The position numbers were made by a program, and so were the translations under genes. From a virus: 26,039 nt of DNA. Shown here one piece after another: positions 7,995 to 15,513 of the stretch. Each line of letters begins with the position of its first letter. Position 1 is the first letter of the stretch. Location: IMG/VR virus record IMGVR_UViG_3300028893_000008, positions 1-26,039 of that record, one strand, 5' to 3'. The notes under the pieces were generated by a model. It had not been told where the DNA came from. It was given only the letters and a program-made list of their open reading frames with translations, and ran no database searches.

Positions 7995-8825
7995 TCAAAA
8001 TTGGAATGTTAACTGGTCATTGACCAGATCTCTCAGTTCGAGCATAATTTTACTAAAAACCTCTGTATAGGTAATATTAAGATTGTGTGTTTTAATAAGC
8101 TCGGACCAGTTTATTTCGGTATTGTACTTAATCGGATCAACTAACCCGGCTTGCGCAAAAGCTAAAATACGTTCCTGACTAGTTGGGTTAGAACTGTCCG
8201 CGATCAGGTTTTGCTCATCAACGACAGCGTACGATGACCATGTTTTAGAATAATTAACGTCTAGACCGGTTCCAAGTACAACAATTTCACATTTTTTGAG
8301 GTTAACAAACGGGGCAATAACTTTTATCTTATTCCTGCGGTTAAGTTTTGTAACAGCGTTAATCGCTTCAACATATTCTGGGGTACAATCCCAATAACCA
8401 TAAACGTCTCGCTGTTGTGCACCATAATACACAACGTGACATCCATTAGCTTCGGCGTAAGACAAACAAATGCCTAGTAAAATAGTGTTTCTGAAAGGTA
8501 CATATGTAACAGGCTGGTCTTCGTTACCTCTGATCTCCTCCAAAGTGGGGACTTTTACAGCGTCGCTAACTAAAGCTGTGCTCTTGCCGAGCAAGTCTTT
8601 CATAAAAGAAATGTCGACTATCTTGTGATCATGTACTTCAACTCCGATTGCTTTGCCAATTTCCTTAAGTTCGTTTACTTGATACCTGGCCATTTCCAGC
8701 TCTATTTTGTGCTTCTGACCATAGTAGAACGATATGGGATATATTTCGTTCCGCAATTCTTTAACAACGAAATGCGTCAAAGTTGTTGAATCTAAGCCAC
8801 CTGATATTGAAACTACTGCTTTCAT
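7995..8825 (-). CDS. queC: QueC-like 7-cyano-7-deazaguanine synthase lacking zinc cysteines
   Basis: This is a 276-residue member of the ATP-pyrophosphatase family, somewhat longer than typical QueC. The PP-loop is SGGLDST (8-14). The QueC-specific VTYVPFRNTILL (106-117) and YYGAQQRD (133-140) segments are present. QueC converts 7-carboxy-7-deazaguanine through an amide to preQ0 using ATP and ammonia. The C-terminal zinc site is degenerate: the usual TWSCY is TWSSY (S198), and the CGxCxxC before ER..AF is DSSNPTS, giving D210, N213 and S216. The remaining KTWS, ERILAFAQAGLVDPIKY context is well kept, so alignment is firm. It has an AAAGGAGG ribosome binding site and is the first gene after the repeated promoter-like element. 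No amidotransferase (Gat) fusion is seen. Confidence 0.88.
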   Translation of the reverse strand: MKAVVSISGGLDSTTLTHFVVKELRNEIYPISFYYGQKHKIELEMARYQVNELKEIGKAIGVEVHDHKIVDISFMKDLLGKSTALVSDAVKVPTLEEIRGNEDQPVTYVPFRNTILLGICLSYAEANGCHVVYYGAQQRDVYGYWDCTPEYVEAINAVTKLNRRNKIKVIAPFVNLKKCEIVVLGTGLDVNYSKTWSSYAVVDEQNLIADSSNPTSQERILAFAQAGLVDPIKYNTEINWSELIKTHNLNITYTEVFSKIMLELRDLVNDQLTFQF

Positions 8826-8850
8826 ATTATTTTACCTCCTTTTCATTTAA

Positions 8851-8894
8851 CCTTGACATCCATTTGTAATTATACAGAACATATACTGGCTAGG
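8851..8894 (-). promoter_or_regulatory. promoter-like repeat, copy 1 (upstream of queC)
   Basis: Reading the minus strand, this element runs CCTAGCCAGTATATGTTCTG, then TATAATTACAAATGG, then ATGTCAAGG. It matches the element at 25853-25904 almost base for base apart from an 8 bp gap. It contains a perfect TATAAT (8869-8874) about 45 bp upstream of the queC ATG. No TTGACA lies at the usual -35 distance on this strand; instead the upstream CTAGCCARTATATGTTCTG block is conserved. Its outer end covers the TAG stop of the upstream gene. It is probably a phage promoter, perhaps needing a phage or host activator. Confidence 0.6.
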
Positions 8895-9546
8895 ACCGGA
8901 CCGCGGGAATTGACCAATCTACAATCTCGAGACCGCCTATAGAAAAAAGGCTGTTACCAAAGAATATCCTTACCTGGTTCAGACTCGAATCGTTAAGAGC
9001 CTCTTCAAAAGTAACATACTCCTTCTCGGAAAGAATGATACATGGTATCTTCCCAGATTTCATATCATTCTTTGAATAAGGTGAATTCGCATGTCCGTAA
9101 CATGGTTCATAAATGTTCAACTTATAAGGAACCAAAATGGTAACGGTTCCTTCGACAAACTCGCTATAAACCGGGCTTGCATTATGTTCGTACGGAGCGC
9201 CGTCCCAATCATCGCCAGACTGTGAACCATTTTTACCTAAATAAAATGTAATATAACTCAGTTTGACTTCAAAATCAATTATTTCTTTGTCTTTCAGTAC
9301 TTCTGGAATTCGCGGTTCGTACAAGATAAGGGCTTCTTTCAAGTAATATTTCTTGAACTTATCCGAGGACTCGTAGTAAACGCTAGTACTATAAACAATA
9401 TCAATGACATTTATACCCGGGTTCAGTCTTAACCAATTGTTGACCACTTCGTCGAGGACCAGACCGCTTCTTTGTAAACTGTCTTCTTTGACAAGAAAAG
9501 ACTTAACAGTACAATTTTTCACAATTTGATTGTTTACAAAGCTCAC
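8890..9546 (-). CDS. hypothetical protein with SGDDWDGAPYEHNA motif
   Basis: This 218-residue protein starts with GTG (9546), preceded by an AAGGAG and overlapping the upstream stop as GTGA. It is not recognised with confidence. The most striking segment is FYLGKNGSQSGDDWDGAPYE followed by HNA, around residues 102-124, rich in polar and acidic residues as in a metal or ligand site. A second His/Tyr/Cys-rich patch is YEPCYGHANSPYSKND. No nucleotide-binding loop or membrane segment is present. It does not carry the His triad of QueD, so it is not an obvious 6-carboxytetrahydropterin synthase. It lies between folE2 and queC, so a part in base modification is possible. The promoter element for queC overlaps its stop. 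Confidence 0.7.
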   Translation of the reverse strand: MSFVNNQIVKNCTVKSFLVKEDSLQRSGLVLDEVVNNWLRLNPGINVIDIVYSTSVYYESSDKFKKYYLKEALILYEPRIPEVLKDKEIIDFEVKLSYITFYLGKNGSQSGDDWDGAPYEHNASPVYSEFVEGTVTILVPYKLNIYEPCYGHANSPYSKNDMKSGKIPCIILSEKEYVTFEEALNDSSLNQVRIFFGNSLFSIGGLEIVDWSIPAVRS

Positions 9547-9848
9547 TTATGTCTTCTCCTTTTGAGTTCATCTTCTATTTTTTTCTTTAGAAATTGTAAA
9601 AACTCAGTTCGTTGGTTCTTAAAGAATTCATCAAAAAATATGAGATCGTTCCTGGCAATCTTTTGGCCGACAACTTCTTTCATACGAACGGCTTGCATCA
9701 GAACCCAACCCACAAGATCAACTAGCTCTTCTTCCCATTCCCGAGACATGTCGTTTAACAAATATGCATCTTTATACTTTTCACTGCTCCTTTCAACTTT
9801 CTTAACTATTTTGCGAAGCAAATCTTTGAAAATTGTCCGATTATACAT
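9543..9848 (-). CDS. small helical hypothetical protein
   Basis: This is a 101-residue, highly charged helical protein. The central stretch MSREWEEELVDLVGWVLMQA faintly recalls the EExxE...ExxD helices of MazG-like all-alpha nucleotide pyrophosphohydrolases, but the full four-acid metal site is not evident. The C-terminus is strongly basic (KKKIEDELKRRRHK). AGGAGG lies just upstream of the ATG at 9848. It sits between folE2 and the 218-residue unknown, so it may be linked to nucleotide metabolism. I would leave the function open. Confidence 0.65.
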   Translation of the reverse strand: MYNRTIFKDLLRKIVKKVERSSEKYKDAYLLNDMSREWEEELVDLVGWVLMQAVRMKEVVGQKIARNDLIFFDEFFKNQRTEFLQFLKKKIEDELKRRRHK

Positions 9849-9863
9849 AGATCCTCCTATAGT

Positions 9864-10718
9864 TTATACAAAACTACGATTGCTCTTGTACCATTTGTTC
9901 CCTTTTTTGATACGACTAATGTACGCGATCGCGTTATGTTTATGAATCGATTCGAAACTTTCTACTTTAATGCGGAACCATTTAATGTTCTTGAGTTCCG
10001 ATAGCTTATCGGCAACTCTTCTTGCGAGCCCTTCTACAAAAACAGGATTATCGTAAGCATGTTCTGTGACGTGCTTCTCGTCTGGTCTTTTAAGGATAAC
10101 ATAAACAGGCGAGCTCGCTGACTGCTCTACAATGTCAATTAGCGTTTCAAAATAAACCCCGGGAACTTTGGTAACTTCGACTTGTACTGTTACTTCAGCA
10201 CGTTGGTTATGCGCTCCTTTTCCAATTTGCTTTTCATGATCGGTCAGACACATTGCTCGTGAACACGGACAAACTGTTTGCACCGGAACTGTTACTTGGA
10301 CAAAATGTCGGTACGGAGGATAAATCACGGATATCGCAGAATCGTAAACGAGAACGGCTCTTTTTTTAGTTACTGGCGCTATAGAAGGTTTCGCGAACCC
10401 AAAAGAAAACTTCAGGTATATATCTTCTAGCCCGAGACGATCTCGTAATCGTTTCGCTATCTCTTTAAAAGATCGCGGCGACAGGAACTTTCCCGAATGC
10501 TCAAACAAAACTTCTGGTAGTCGAGACATGTCTACGCCCTTTCGGGTTCGCGGCAGTCGCGCATAAGCATCGACCCGAGCAAGGACGTGCCGAACTACAA
10601 GGTCTCGGGATGAGCTACGAATCAATGATAACGGAACTTCTACGTTTGACACACCTGCCTTATCAACGACCATTCTTATTGGGTCTGGTTTACGTTGCTC
10701 GTCAACAAGCTCTTTCAT
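9864..10718 (-). CDS. folE2: GTP cyclohydrolase IB (FolE2)
   Basis: This 284-residue protein matches the type IB GTP cyclohydrolase family, at normal length. Diagnostic segments are GVDMSRLPEVL (61-71), the metal-binding cysteine motif VCPCSRAM (149-156), HNQRAEV (170-176) and the C-terminal SFESIHKHNAIAYI (254-267). The enzyme hydrolyses GTP to dihydroneopterin triphosphate and formate, the first step to 7-deazaguanine. The folate pathway also uses this product, but with QueE, QueC and a DpdA-like enzyme in the window the modification pathway is the likely destination. It begins with a GGGAGGT ribosome binding site and overlaps the DNA polymerase stop by 17 bp. Known 7-deazaguanine phages more often carry type IA FolE. 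Confidence 0.92.
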   Translation of the reverse strand: MKELVDEQRKPDPIRMVVDKAGVSNVEVPLSLIRSSSRDLVVRHVLARVDAYARLPRTRKGVDMSRLPEVLFEHSGKFLSPRSFKEIAKRLRDRLGLEDIYLKFSFGFAKPSIAPVTKKRAVLVYDSAISVIYPPYRHFVQVTVPVQTVCPCSRAMCLTDHEKQIGKGAHNQRAEVTVQVEVTKVPGVYFETLIDIVEQSASSPVYVILKRPDEKHVTEHAYDNPVFVEGLARRVADKLSELKNIKWFRIKVESFESIHKHNAIAYISRIKKGNKWYKSNRSFV

Positions 10719-13092
10719 GACTGACCTCCCTTAGCTTGTTCTTAAATTCTGATAAGTTATCAAGTTCAGCGGTCGATCCTAGACGATATCCTATTTCACA
10801 ATCAAATGGAATGTCTACGAAAAATCCTTTAATGCGCTTTCCCAAAATGCCAAACATTATGGCTAATGCTTCTTCGCCCTTGTCTTCCGGAATCTCGTAG
10901 GTAAGGGAATCGTGAACAGTTAGTACTAAGTAGCACCCTAAATGTTTGATCTTCTCATAGACCAAAGCTCCTTTGAACATAGTATAATCAGCTACGGTAC
11001 TCTGGGGCAAAAAGTTAAGAGCTTGACGTTCTTCAGAAGCCCTGACTTCGAAATCTGGTGAGTTTATACCTGGAAATCGGCGAATTCGTCCGAAAAAGTT
11101 TCGGAGGTACCCTTGTTGTTTTGCGATAGCAACTACTTCTTTGCAGAACTGGTACGTCTTCGGAAAGGATCTAAAGAACGAATCAATAATATTCTGGGCT
11201 TCCTCAATGGACATATTATGTTCTTCGGCTATAGATTTTGCGCGTCGACCGTACATAATTCCGTACACTACAAATTTTGCAAGTCTTCGACGCTCATCGT
11301 CGACTTCTTCGATCGGAATATGAAACACTAAGGAGGCAATGACTTTGAGAGGATCATATCCGCTCTCGAACGCTTCCTTCAATTTATCGTCTTTCGCATA
11401 ATGACAAAGAGCTCGGAGTTCGGCTTGCTTGAAATCAATGTTCGCTAGAAAATATCCCTTTTCTGAGATAAAAATGTCTTTAACTTCTTTATCCCTCGGA
11501 ATGTTCTGGAGATTCGGTTCACGGCTGGCAAGACGACCGGTCGTAGTACCGACTAGCGTATAATTTGTATGTAACCGATTGTTACTGTCACATAATTTGA
11601 GGAAGTTCTTAAAGTACGTACTCGACAATTTTTTCTTCTTACGATAATCCAATAACAAATCTATTACTGGGTGGTAGTTGCGCAGATTCTCGAGAGTAAA
11701 CGTATCGGTTGACGGATTTCCCGACGCTGTTTTATAAAGTACGGGTAGCTTTAGTTTCTCGTAAAGAACTCTCGATAGGTCCCGGACTGAGTTAATATTA
11801 ATTTTCTCGCCGATCAAATCGAAAATGCGCTGTTCGATCACAACAAGATCTTGCTCATATTGCGCGGACAACCGTTTAACATAGTCAACGTCTATCTTAA
11901 CACCACGTATTCGAGTATCAACAAGCATTTGTATAGTCGGGATGCTCAGCTTGAGATGAAGTTTTGCGAGGGAATCCGGCAACAATTTTACCATTTCCTG
12001 GTATAAAAGAAACGTTGCGTGAGCGTCTGCACAATTATATTTGAGAACAATAGATGTATCAACGCCCCCGGGCCTATCTTCGTCAGCAAGAGCAACGTAA
12101 TCACTTTCGTACCCGCCTTTTCCAAGATACTTCCAAACAATGTTTTTGAGTCCGTACCTCTGAGCCGTCTCGTCTAATAAATGCGCGATGACCATAGTAT
12201 CACCGTGGAGGTTCTTACATTCTATACCAAATTCCTTTTTGAGAAACATTAAATCGAACATCGCATTGTGAAATATTTTCTTAGATTCGTTGCTAAATAA
12301 TCGTTTAAGATGGTCTATAATCTGACAAAGGTCAGAATCGGACCAATACAGCGAACCATCTGGTCTTCTAACAGGGAACCCGAATGTAAGGTCGCCGGAT
12401 GAAAATGCCATCGTAAAAATTACAGATTCATACAAAATATCCGACGTTTCGATATCACAACTCCACATCGGCTTCTGTTCTAGTAATTTTATGTACCGAA
12501 TAACTTCATTCTTGTCAAGAAGTATCTTGTAGTTTTCGAAGGACCAGGCATGTGGATCCGCTTTGAGCCACTCAACAACTCGCCTGAGCGTTTGTTCGAC
12601 AGCCTTTGTCTTGGACGGGTCACGTAAAAGAGCAGCTGGGTGGTAAGTCGGTACAAAAATAGTACCGTTTTGTCTAAAAGGGATCCCTTCCGAATTCTGT
12701 AAATTGCGCCTGTTCCCGAGAAAACGTTTAACAGCAACGTTCCCGAGCAACAAAACAATTTTTGGTCTGGCCTTGGACAATTCCTGATCTAGCCGGATAC
12801 TGCACATTTTTATTGCATCGGTAGGAGGAGCGGTATTGTTACCGTTTGCATCGGTGGGTCGGCAAGCGACGACGTTCGTAATAAAACATTTAGATCGATC
12901 TATTCCGGTCTTTTGCAGCAACGATGTGAGAAGTTGACCAGACCGACCAACGAAAGGAGAACCGTATTTCTCTTCTTCAGCACCAGGCGCCTCTCCAATA
13001 ATTACTAGTTCGGCATTTGTCGGTCCAATACCGAAAACAGGTTTCTTTCCGTACAAAGGACAACCTCTACAGGTTAGCGCGTTTTCTTCCAT
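10702..13092 (-). CDS. family-4 uracil-DNA glycosylase fused to DNA polymerase I
   Basis: This 796-residue protein has three parts. Residues 1-180 are a family-4 UDG with Fe-S ligands C8, C11, C77 and C97, GEAPG (33-37), PFVGRSGQLL (46-55) and YHPAALLR (150-157). Residues about 205-370 are a 3'-5' exonuclease with D213/E215, N276/D280 and Y352/D356, all intact. Residues about 375-775 are a family A polymerase with motif A DFKQAELR (D553, E558), motif B RRLAKFVVYGIMYG (K606, Y610) and motif C VHDS (H727, D728). It would replicate the phage genome and could detect or remove uracil. A UDG-related domain on family A polymerase is known in SPO1-type phages. There is no 5' nuclease domain. The second carboxylate of motif C is Ser, and Tyr replaces Phe in the O-helix, as in T7 polymerase. 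Confidence 0.95.
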   Translation of the reverse strand: MEENALTCRGCPLYGKKPVFGIGPTNAELVIIGEAPGAEEEKYGSPFVGRSGQLLTSLLQKTGIDRSKCFITNVVACRPTDANGNNTAPPTDAIKMCSIRLDQELSKARPKIVLLLGNVAVKRFLGNRRNLQNSEGIPFRQNGTIFVPTYHPAALLRDPSKTKAVEQTLRRVVEWLKADPHAWSFENYKILLDKNEVIRYIKLLEQKPMWSCDIETSDILYESVIFTMAFSSGDLTFGFPVRRPDGSLYWSDSDLCQIIDHLKRLFSNESKKIFHNAMFDLMFLKKEFGIECKNLHGDTMVIAHLLDETAQRYGLKNIVWKYLGKGGYESDYVALADEDRPGGVDTSIVLKYNCADAHATFLLYQEMVKLLPDSLAKLHLKLSIPTIQMLVDTRIRGVKIDVDYVKRLSAQYEQDLVVIEQRIFDLIGEKININSVRDLSRVLYEKLKLPVLYKTASGNPSTDTFTLENLRNYHPVIDLLLDYRKKKKLSSTYFKNFLKLCDSNNRLHTNYTLVGTTTGRLASREPNLQNIPRDKEVKDIFISEKGYFLANIDFKQAELRALCHYAKDDKLKEAFESGYDPLKVIASLVFHIPIEEVDDERRRLAKFVVYGIMYGRRAKSIAEEHNMSIEEAQNIIDSFFRSFPKTYQFCKEVVAIAKQQGYLRNFFGRIRRFPGINSPDFEVRASEERQALNFLPQSTVADYTMFKGALVYEKIKHLGCYLVLTVHDSLTYEIPEDKGEEALAIMFGILGKRIKGFFVDIPFDCEIGYRLGSTAELDNLSEFKNKLREVSHERAC

Positions 13093-13289
13093 CTTTGAAC
13101 TATCTCCTTTACCTCTCCGATGAACCCTCTGCGCTTGTACAAAAAGGCGACGCCGTCTAATTTCTTGTTTTTGAACACAATGTACCAGATTCGGAAATCT
13201 TTAGACTTTGACAAGTACCTAATAAGCTCGCGATCGTTCGTATAAAGGCCAGGAAACTTCTTATATTTAACATACACATTAAGTCGCAT
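13074..13289 (-). CDS. small basic hypothetical protein
   Basis: This is a 71-residue, strongly basic protein with aromatic and hydrophobic content (VYVKYKKFPGLYTND, DFRIWYIVFKNKKLDGVAFL) and a basic C-terminal helix (GEVKEIVQRWKKTR). It starts inside the end of the resolvase-like gene with GAGAGG upstream, and its end overlaps the start of the polymerase gene by 19 bp. The position between resolvase and polymerase and the basic charge suggest a nucleic-acid-associated role, but no family is recognised. Confidence 0.6.
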   Translation of the reverse strand: MRLNVYVKYKKFPGLYTNDRELIRYLSKSKDFRIWYIVFKNKKLDGVAFLYKRRGFIGEVKEIVQRWKKTR

Positions 13290-13806
13290 TTATGAACCTC
13301 TCGAGTTTTTTAATCAAAGTACTAAATTTTATAACGAGAAACCTGTCACATAAAGAATACTCTCGTAGCTGGCGATGGTAAAAAATAAAACTTTTTCTGG
13401 ACTTCTTGATTGTACCCGAAACTTCGACCTTCTCGCCAAAAATTGACTCATAATCGTTTTTCCGAACACAACACCAGATCCGGTCCGCTTTCACGCCTTT
13501 AAACGAAAACACGAGTAACGGAATCTTGTTTATTTCGGTAGCTTCTTTCTCAAGTTTCGGGAGCCATTCAGAATCGAGCCTAAAAACGGGCCCTTTCTTT
13601 GACCTTGCTCGTCGGGATTTGCATTCTATCAAGAATTGGGAGGGTAAAAAAGGAATGTTCGTAACAATATCCCCTTTAAGGCCACGGATACTTCCGGACT
13701 GTGGTACTCGAAATGTTCTTTCGGACATCGGAACCTCTCGATTTTGTTTAGCAAGACGTAAAAGGATTTCCTCGACCTCGTGCTCTAATGCATACCCTTT
13801 GTTCAT
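13279..13806 (-). CDS. Holliday-junction-resolvase-like PD-(D/E)XK nuclease
   Basis: This 175-residue protein has the layout of Hjc-type resolvases. GYALEHEVEEIL (4-15) supplies the first Glu, as in archaeal Hjc. RVPQSGSIRGLKGDIV (33-48) carries the conserved Ser and D46. FLIECKSRR (58-66) carries E61 and K63 of the (D/E)xK site. Such enzymes cut four-way junctions and debranch phage DNA before packaging. The gene overlaps the Rad50 C-half stop as ATGA and leads into DNA polymerase, so a recombination or repair role fits. Another restriction-like endonuclease is possible. The C-terminal third (about 115-175) is basic and less recognisable. Confidence 0.75.
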   Translation of the reverse strand: MNKGYALEHEVEEILLRLAKQNREVPMSERTFRVPQSGSIRGLKGDIVTNIPFLPSQFLIECKSRRARSKKGPVFRLDSEWLPKLEKEATEINKIPLLVFSFKGVKADRIWCCVRKNDYESIFGEKVEVSGTIKKSRKSFIFYHRQLREYSLCDRFLVIKFSTLIKKLERFINAT

Positions 13807-14381
13807 GATACTACTGACTTTGACCCGTCAAAGTTAACTCGTATTATCCTATCTGAGTGTTCGGCAACTCGTTCCTGGTGCGTAATAAGAATTATCTGTG
13901 TATCAAACTTATGCGAAAAAGTTCTAAGTAATAACCCAAATTGTGGTTGGTATTCTTTGCTAATGTTGCTACCTACTTCGTCAAGAATAAAAGGAAACTT
14001 GTTTGGTAAATAATTTGAAAGAATGAACCGCAACACAGTAGATACTGTGTTGCGAATGCCACCGCCGAAACATAATAAACTTCTAAAATGATCCTCTTTA
14101 CCAATTTTAAAAACATAGCCTGGACGACCTGCACTCGAAACATCTTCAACTTTAAAAGACAATCCTTCCTGATAAATAGATGATAAACTTTCGGTCACGA
14201 GCTGTTCGATTGTCGTTTTTATATTTTCGTTACCGACAACAACGGACTGGGAAAGCACGTTCTTAACCTTATGTAAAAGATCGAGATAGCTGCGGCGTTG
14301 TACAATTCGCTCAGATAATTCTTTGTATTTCTTTTCAAGGAGTTCCTTTTTTAACTTTAGTTGTGAAATAATATTTTTCAT
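13803..14381 (-). CDS. Rad50/SbcC C-terminal half (ABC ATPase signature and Walker B)
   Basis: This 192-residue protein begins with a short coiled coil and continues as the C-terminal ATPase lobe of an SbcC/Rad50-like protein. The signature motif is FGGGIRNTVSTVLRF (105-119), a GGG variant of LSGGE. Walker B is FPFILDEVGSN (129-139, D134/E135) and the switch His is in ILITHQE (H168). It cannot bind ATP alone, because the Walker A lobe is encoded separately at 15514-16491. The start follows the coiled-coil gene stop by 2 bp and lacks a ribosome binding site, so translation is probably coupled. With the N-half and the Mre11-like nuclease it would process DNA ends. Confidence 0.85.
   Translation of the reverse strand: MKNIISQLKLKKELLEKKYKELSERIVQRRSYLDLLHKVKNVLSQSVVVGNENIKTTIEQLVTESLSSIYQEGLSFKVEDVSSAGRPGYVFKIGKEDHFRSLLCFGGGIRNTVSTVLRFILSNYLPNKFPFILDEVGSNISKEYQPQFGLLLRTFSHKFDTQIILITHQERVAEHSDRIIRVNFDGSKSVVS
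14029..14054. repeat. 26 bp near-perfect palindrome inside the Rad50 C-half gene
   Basis: Twelve bases (CGCAACACAGTA) are followed by a 2 bp spacer and their exact reverse complement. The site lies within codons for the ATPase signature region (R-N-T-V-S-T-V-L-R). It could fold as a hairpin in mRNA or bind a dimeric protein, or it may reflect codon constraint only. Twelve perfect base pairs is more than expected by chance in a window this size. Confidence 0.7.
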
Positions 14382-14383
14382 GG

Positions 14384-14647
14384 TTAGATATTGAGGGATC
14401 CTAAATACTTTTCGAAAATTTGTTTTATCTCTGCAACTTTAGCTGAAATTTTTTCGATCTTTTTTCGGTTCTGTTCAATAACCTGGTCAATCTGATCAAA
14501 AGGGACGCCTCTTTTTTCGAGTTCGCTAATATATCTTTCTCTTTCCTTTTCGAGAACCGACAAGGTCGTTTGTAAAGAAATTTTCTTTTCTCTCAGTTTA
14601 ACAATTTCGTTTCTTAAACCAATGATTTCTCCGTATTCCTTATCCAT
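14384..14647 (-). CDS. small coiled-coil protein between Mre11 and Rad50 C-half
   Basis: This 87-residue protein is nearly all coiled coil: heptad-like Leu/Ile with Lys/Glu (IVKLREKKISLQTTLSVLEK, then a second helix after a GVPFDQ turn). It resembles a short helical hairpin. An excellent AAGGAGG ribosome binding site supports the ATG at 14647, which lies 34 bp inside the end of the Mre11-like gene. It is immediately followed by the Rad50 C-half. It could be a detached piece of the Rad50 coiled coil that brings the halves together, or an independent subunit. No zinc-hook CxxC is present. Confidence 0.75.
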   Translation of the reverse strand: MDKEYGEIIGLRNEIVKLREKKISLQTTLSVLEKERERYISELEKRGVPFDQIDQVIEQNRKKIEKISAKVAEIKQIFEKYLGSLNI

Positions 14648-15504
14648 GTAAAAGTCTCCTCCTTGACCTTACTATCATTGGGATACAATCGGTTCGAAAT
14701 CTCTTCAACGATATCATCTATTTTGTAAAAAGAACGGGTTTCTTGTTTACCAAATTTAGATACCAAACTAACAGTTTCTTGTTCAAACGTTCTAACAGTA
14801 AAAGGTACATCTGGAAAAACATTTTTCTTAAACTTGAACGAAAATGTCATTGGGTCAAAGATAATCTCCAAAAACCCGGATTCGTTGTACTCAGACGAAT
14901 CAATTCTCATTAAAGGGCCCGGGTTGAAAAAAGCACAGTTTTCGTACACTTCATAAAATGAGAAATGAAGATCGCCACATAAGAATATACACTGATCTAT
15001 CTTGTCTACCAAATCAGAAATCAAGGTCACTTTGTAGGGGAGCGGTCTTGGTGAAATAAGGTTATGAGTTACAACTAAATAATTCTTGAGGCCCTTGTAT
15101 AAATCGGAGGTATGATCTTTTGTAGGATAAACAACATAAAAAGGAACGTTATCAATAACGTTAAGGCCTGGGTTAAGAATTTTAACCAGGCCGGCGCTCG
15201 CTAAAGTTCCAATAGAGGTCCAACGAATACTTTTCGGCTCATACCCAACTAGATCGTGATTTCCTGGAACTATGTAAATCCTTTTTCCAAATTGTCTAAA
15301 TAAATCTATTACCTGATTTAGAAAACTAACATCGTCACAAACATACGTGTCGAAAAGGTCACCTCCGTGCAAAATGAAATCGACTTTACTGGATAAAATC
15401 GTTGAAATGCGATCCGTTATAACATTTCCAAAATTGTTAATTTCAATGGATTGCGAAGGCAAACTTTTAAGGTGCCAGTCAGTTGTGTAAATAAATGAGA
15501 CCAT
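14614..15504 (-). CDS. Mre11/SbcD-like DNA exonuclease
   Basis: This 296-residue protein is a calcineurin-like phosphoesterase of the SbcD/Mre11 type (T4 gp47 role). Motifs in order are TTDWHL (D9, H11), LHGGDLFD (D49), VPGNHDL (N82, H83), VVTHN (H147) and LCGDLH (177-180). The last motif is normally GHxH; here the first His is Asp (D178). NPGPLMRID (194-202) follows, as in the family. The C-terminal 80 residues would be the capping and Rad50-binding part. The nuclease trims double-strand ends with Rad50 ATP control. It lies between the two Rad50 halves. AAGGAGG precedes the ATG. Confidence 0.88.
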   Translation of the reverse strand: MVSFIYTTDWHLKSLPSQSIEINNFGNVITDRISTILSSKVDFILHGGDLFDTYVCDDVSFLNQVIDLFRQFGKRIYIVPGNHDLVGYEPKSIRWTSIGTLASAGLVKILNPGLNVIDNVPFYVVYPTKDHTSDLYKGLKNYLVVTHNLISPRPLPYKVTLISDLVDKIDQCIFLCGDLHFSFYEVYENCAFFNPGPLMRIDSSEYNESGFLEIIFDPMTFSFKFKKNVFPDVPFTVRTFEQETVSLVSKFGKQETRSFYKIDDIVEEISNRLYPNDSKVKEETFTWIRNTEKSLV

Positions 15505-15513
15505 GAACCCTCC

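Noticed and set aside
8853-8888. Plus-strand TTGACA and TATACT as a forward promoter
   Set aside because: The spacing is far from 17 bp and differs between the two copies; no plus-strand gene follows. The minus-strand TATAAT fits gene order better.
9543-9848. MazG-like nucleotide pyrophosphohydrolase
   Set aside because: Only part of the ExxE/ExxD metal pattern is visible, so I kept it as hypothetical.
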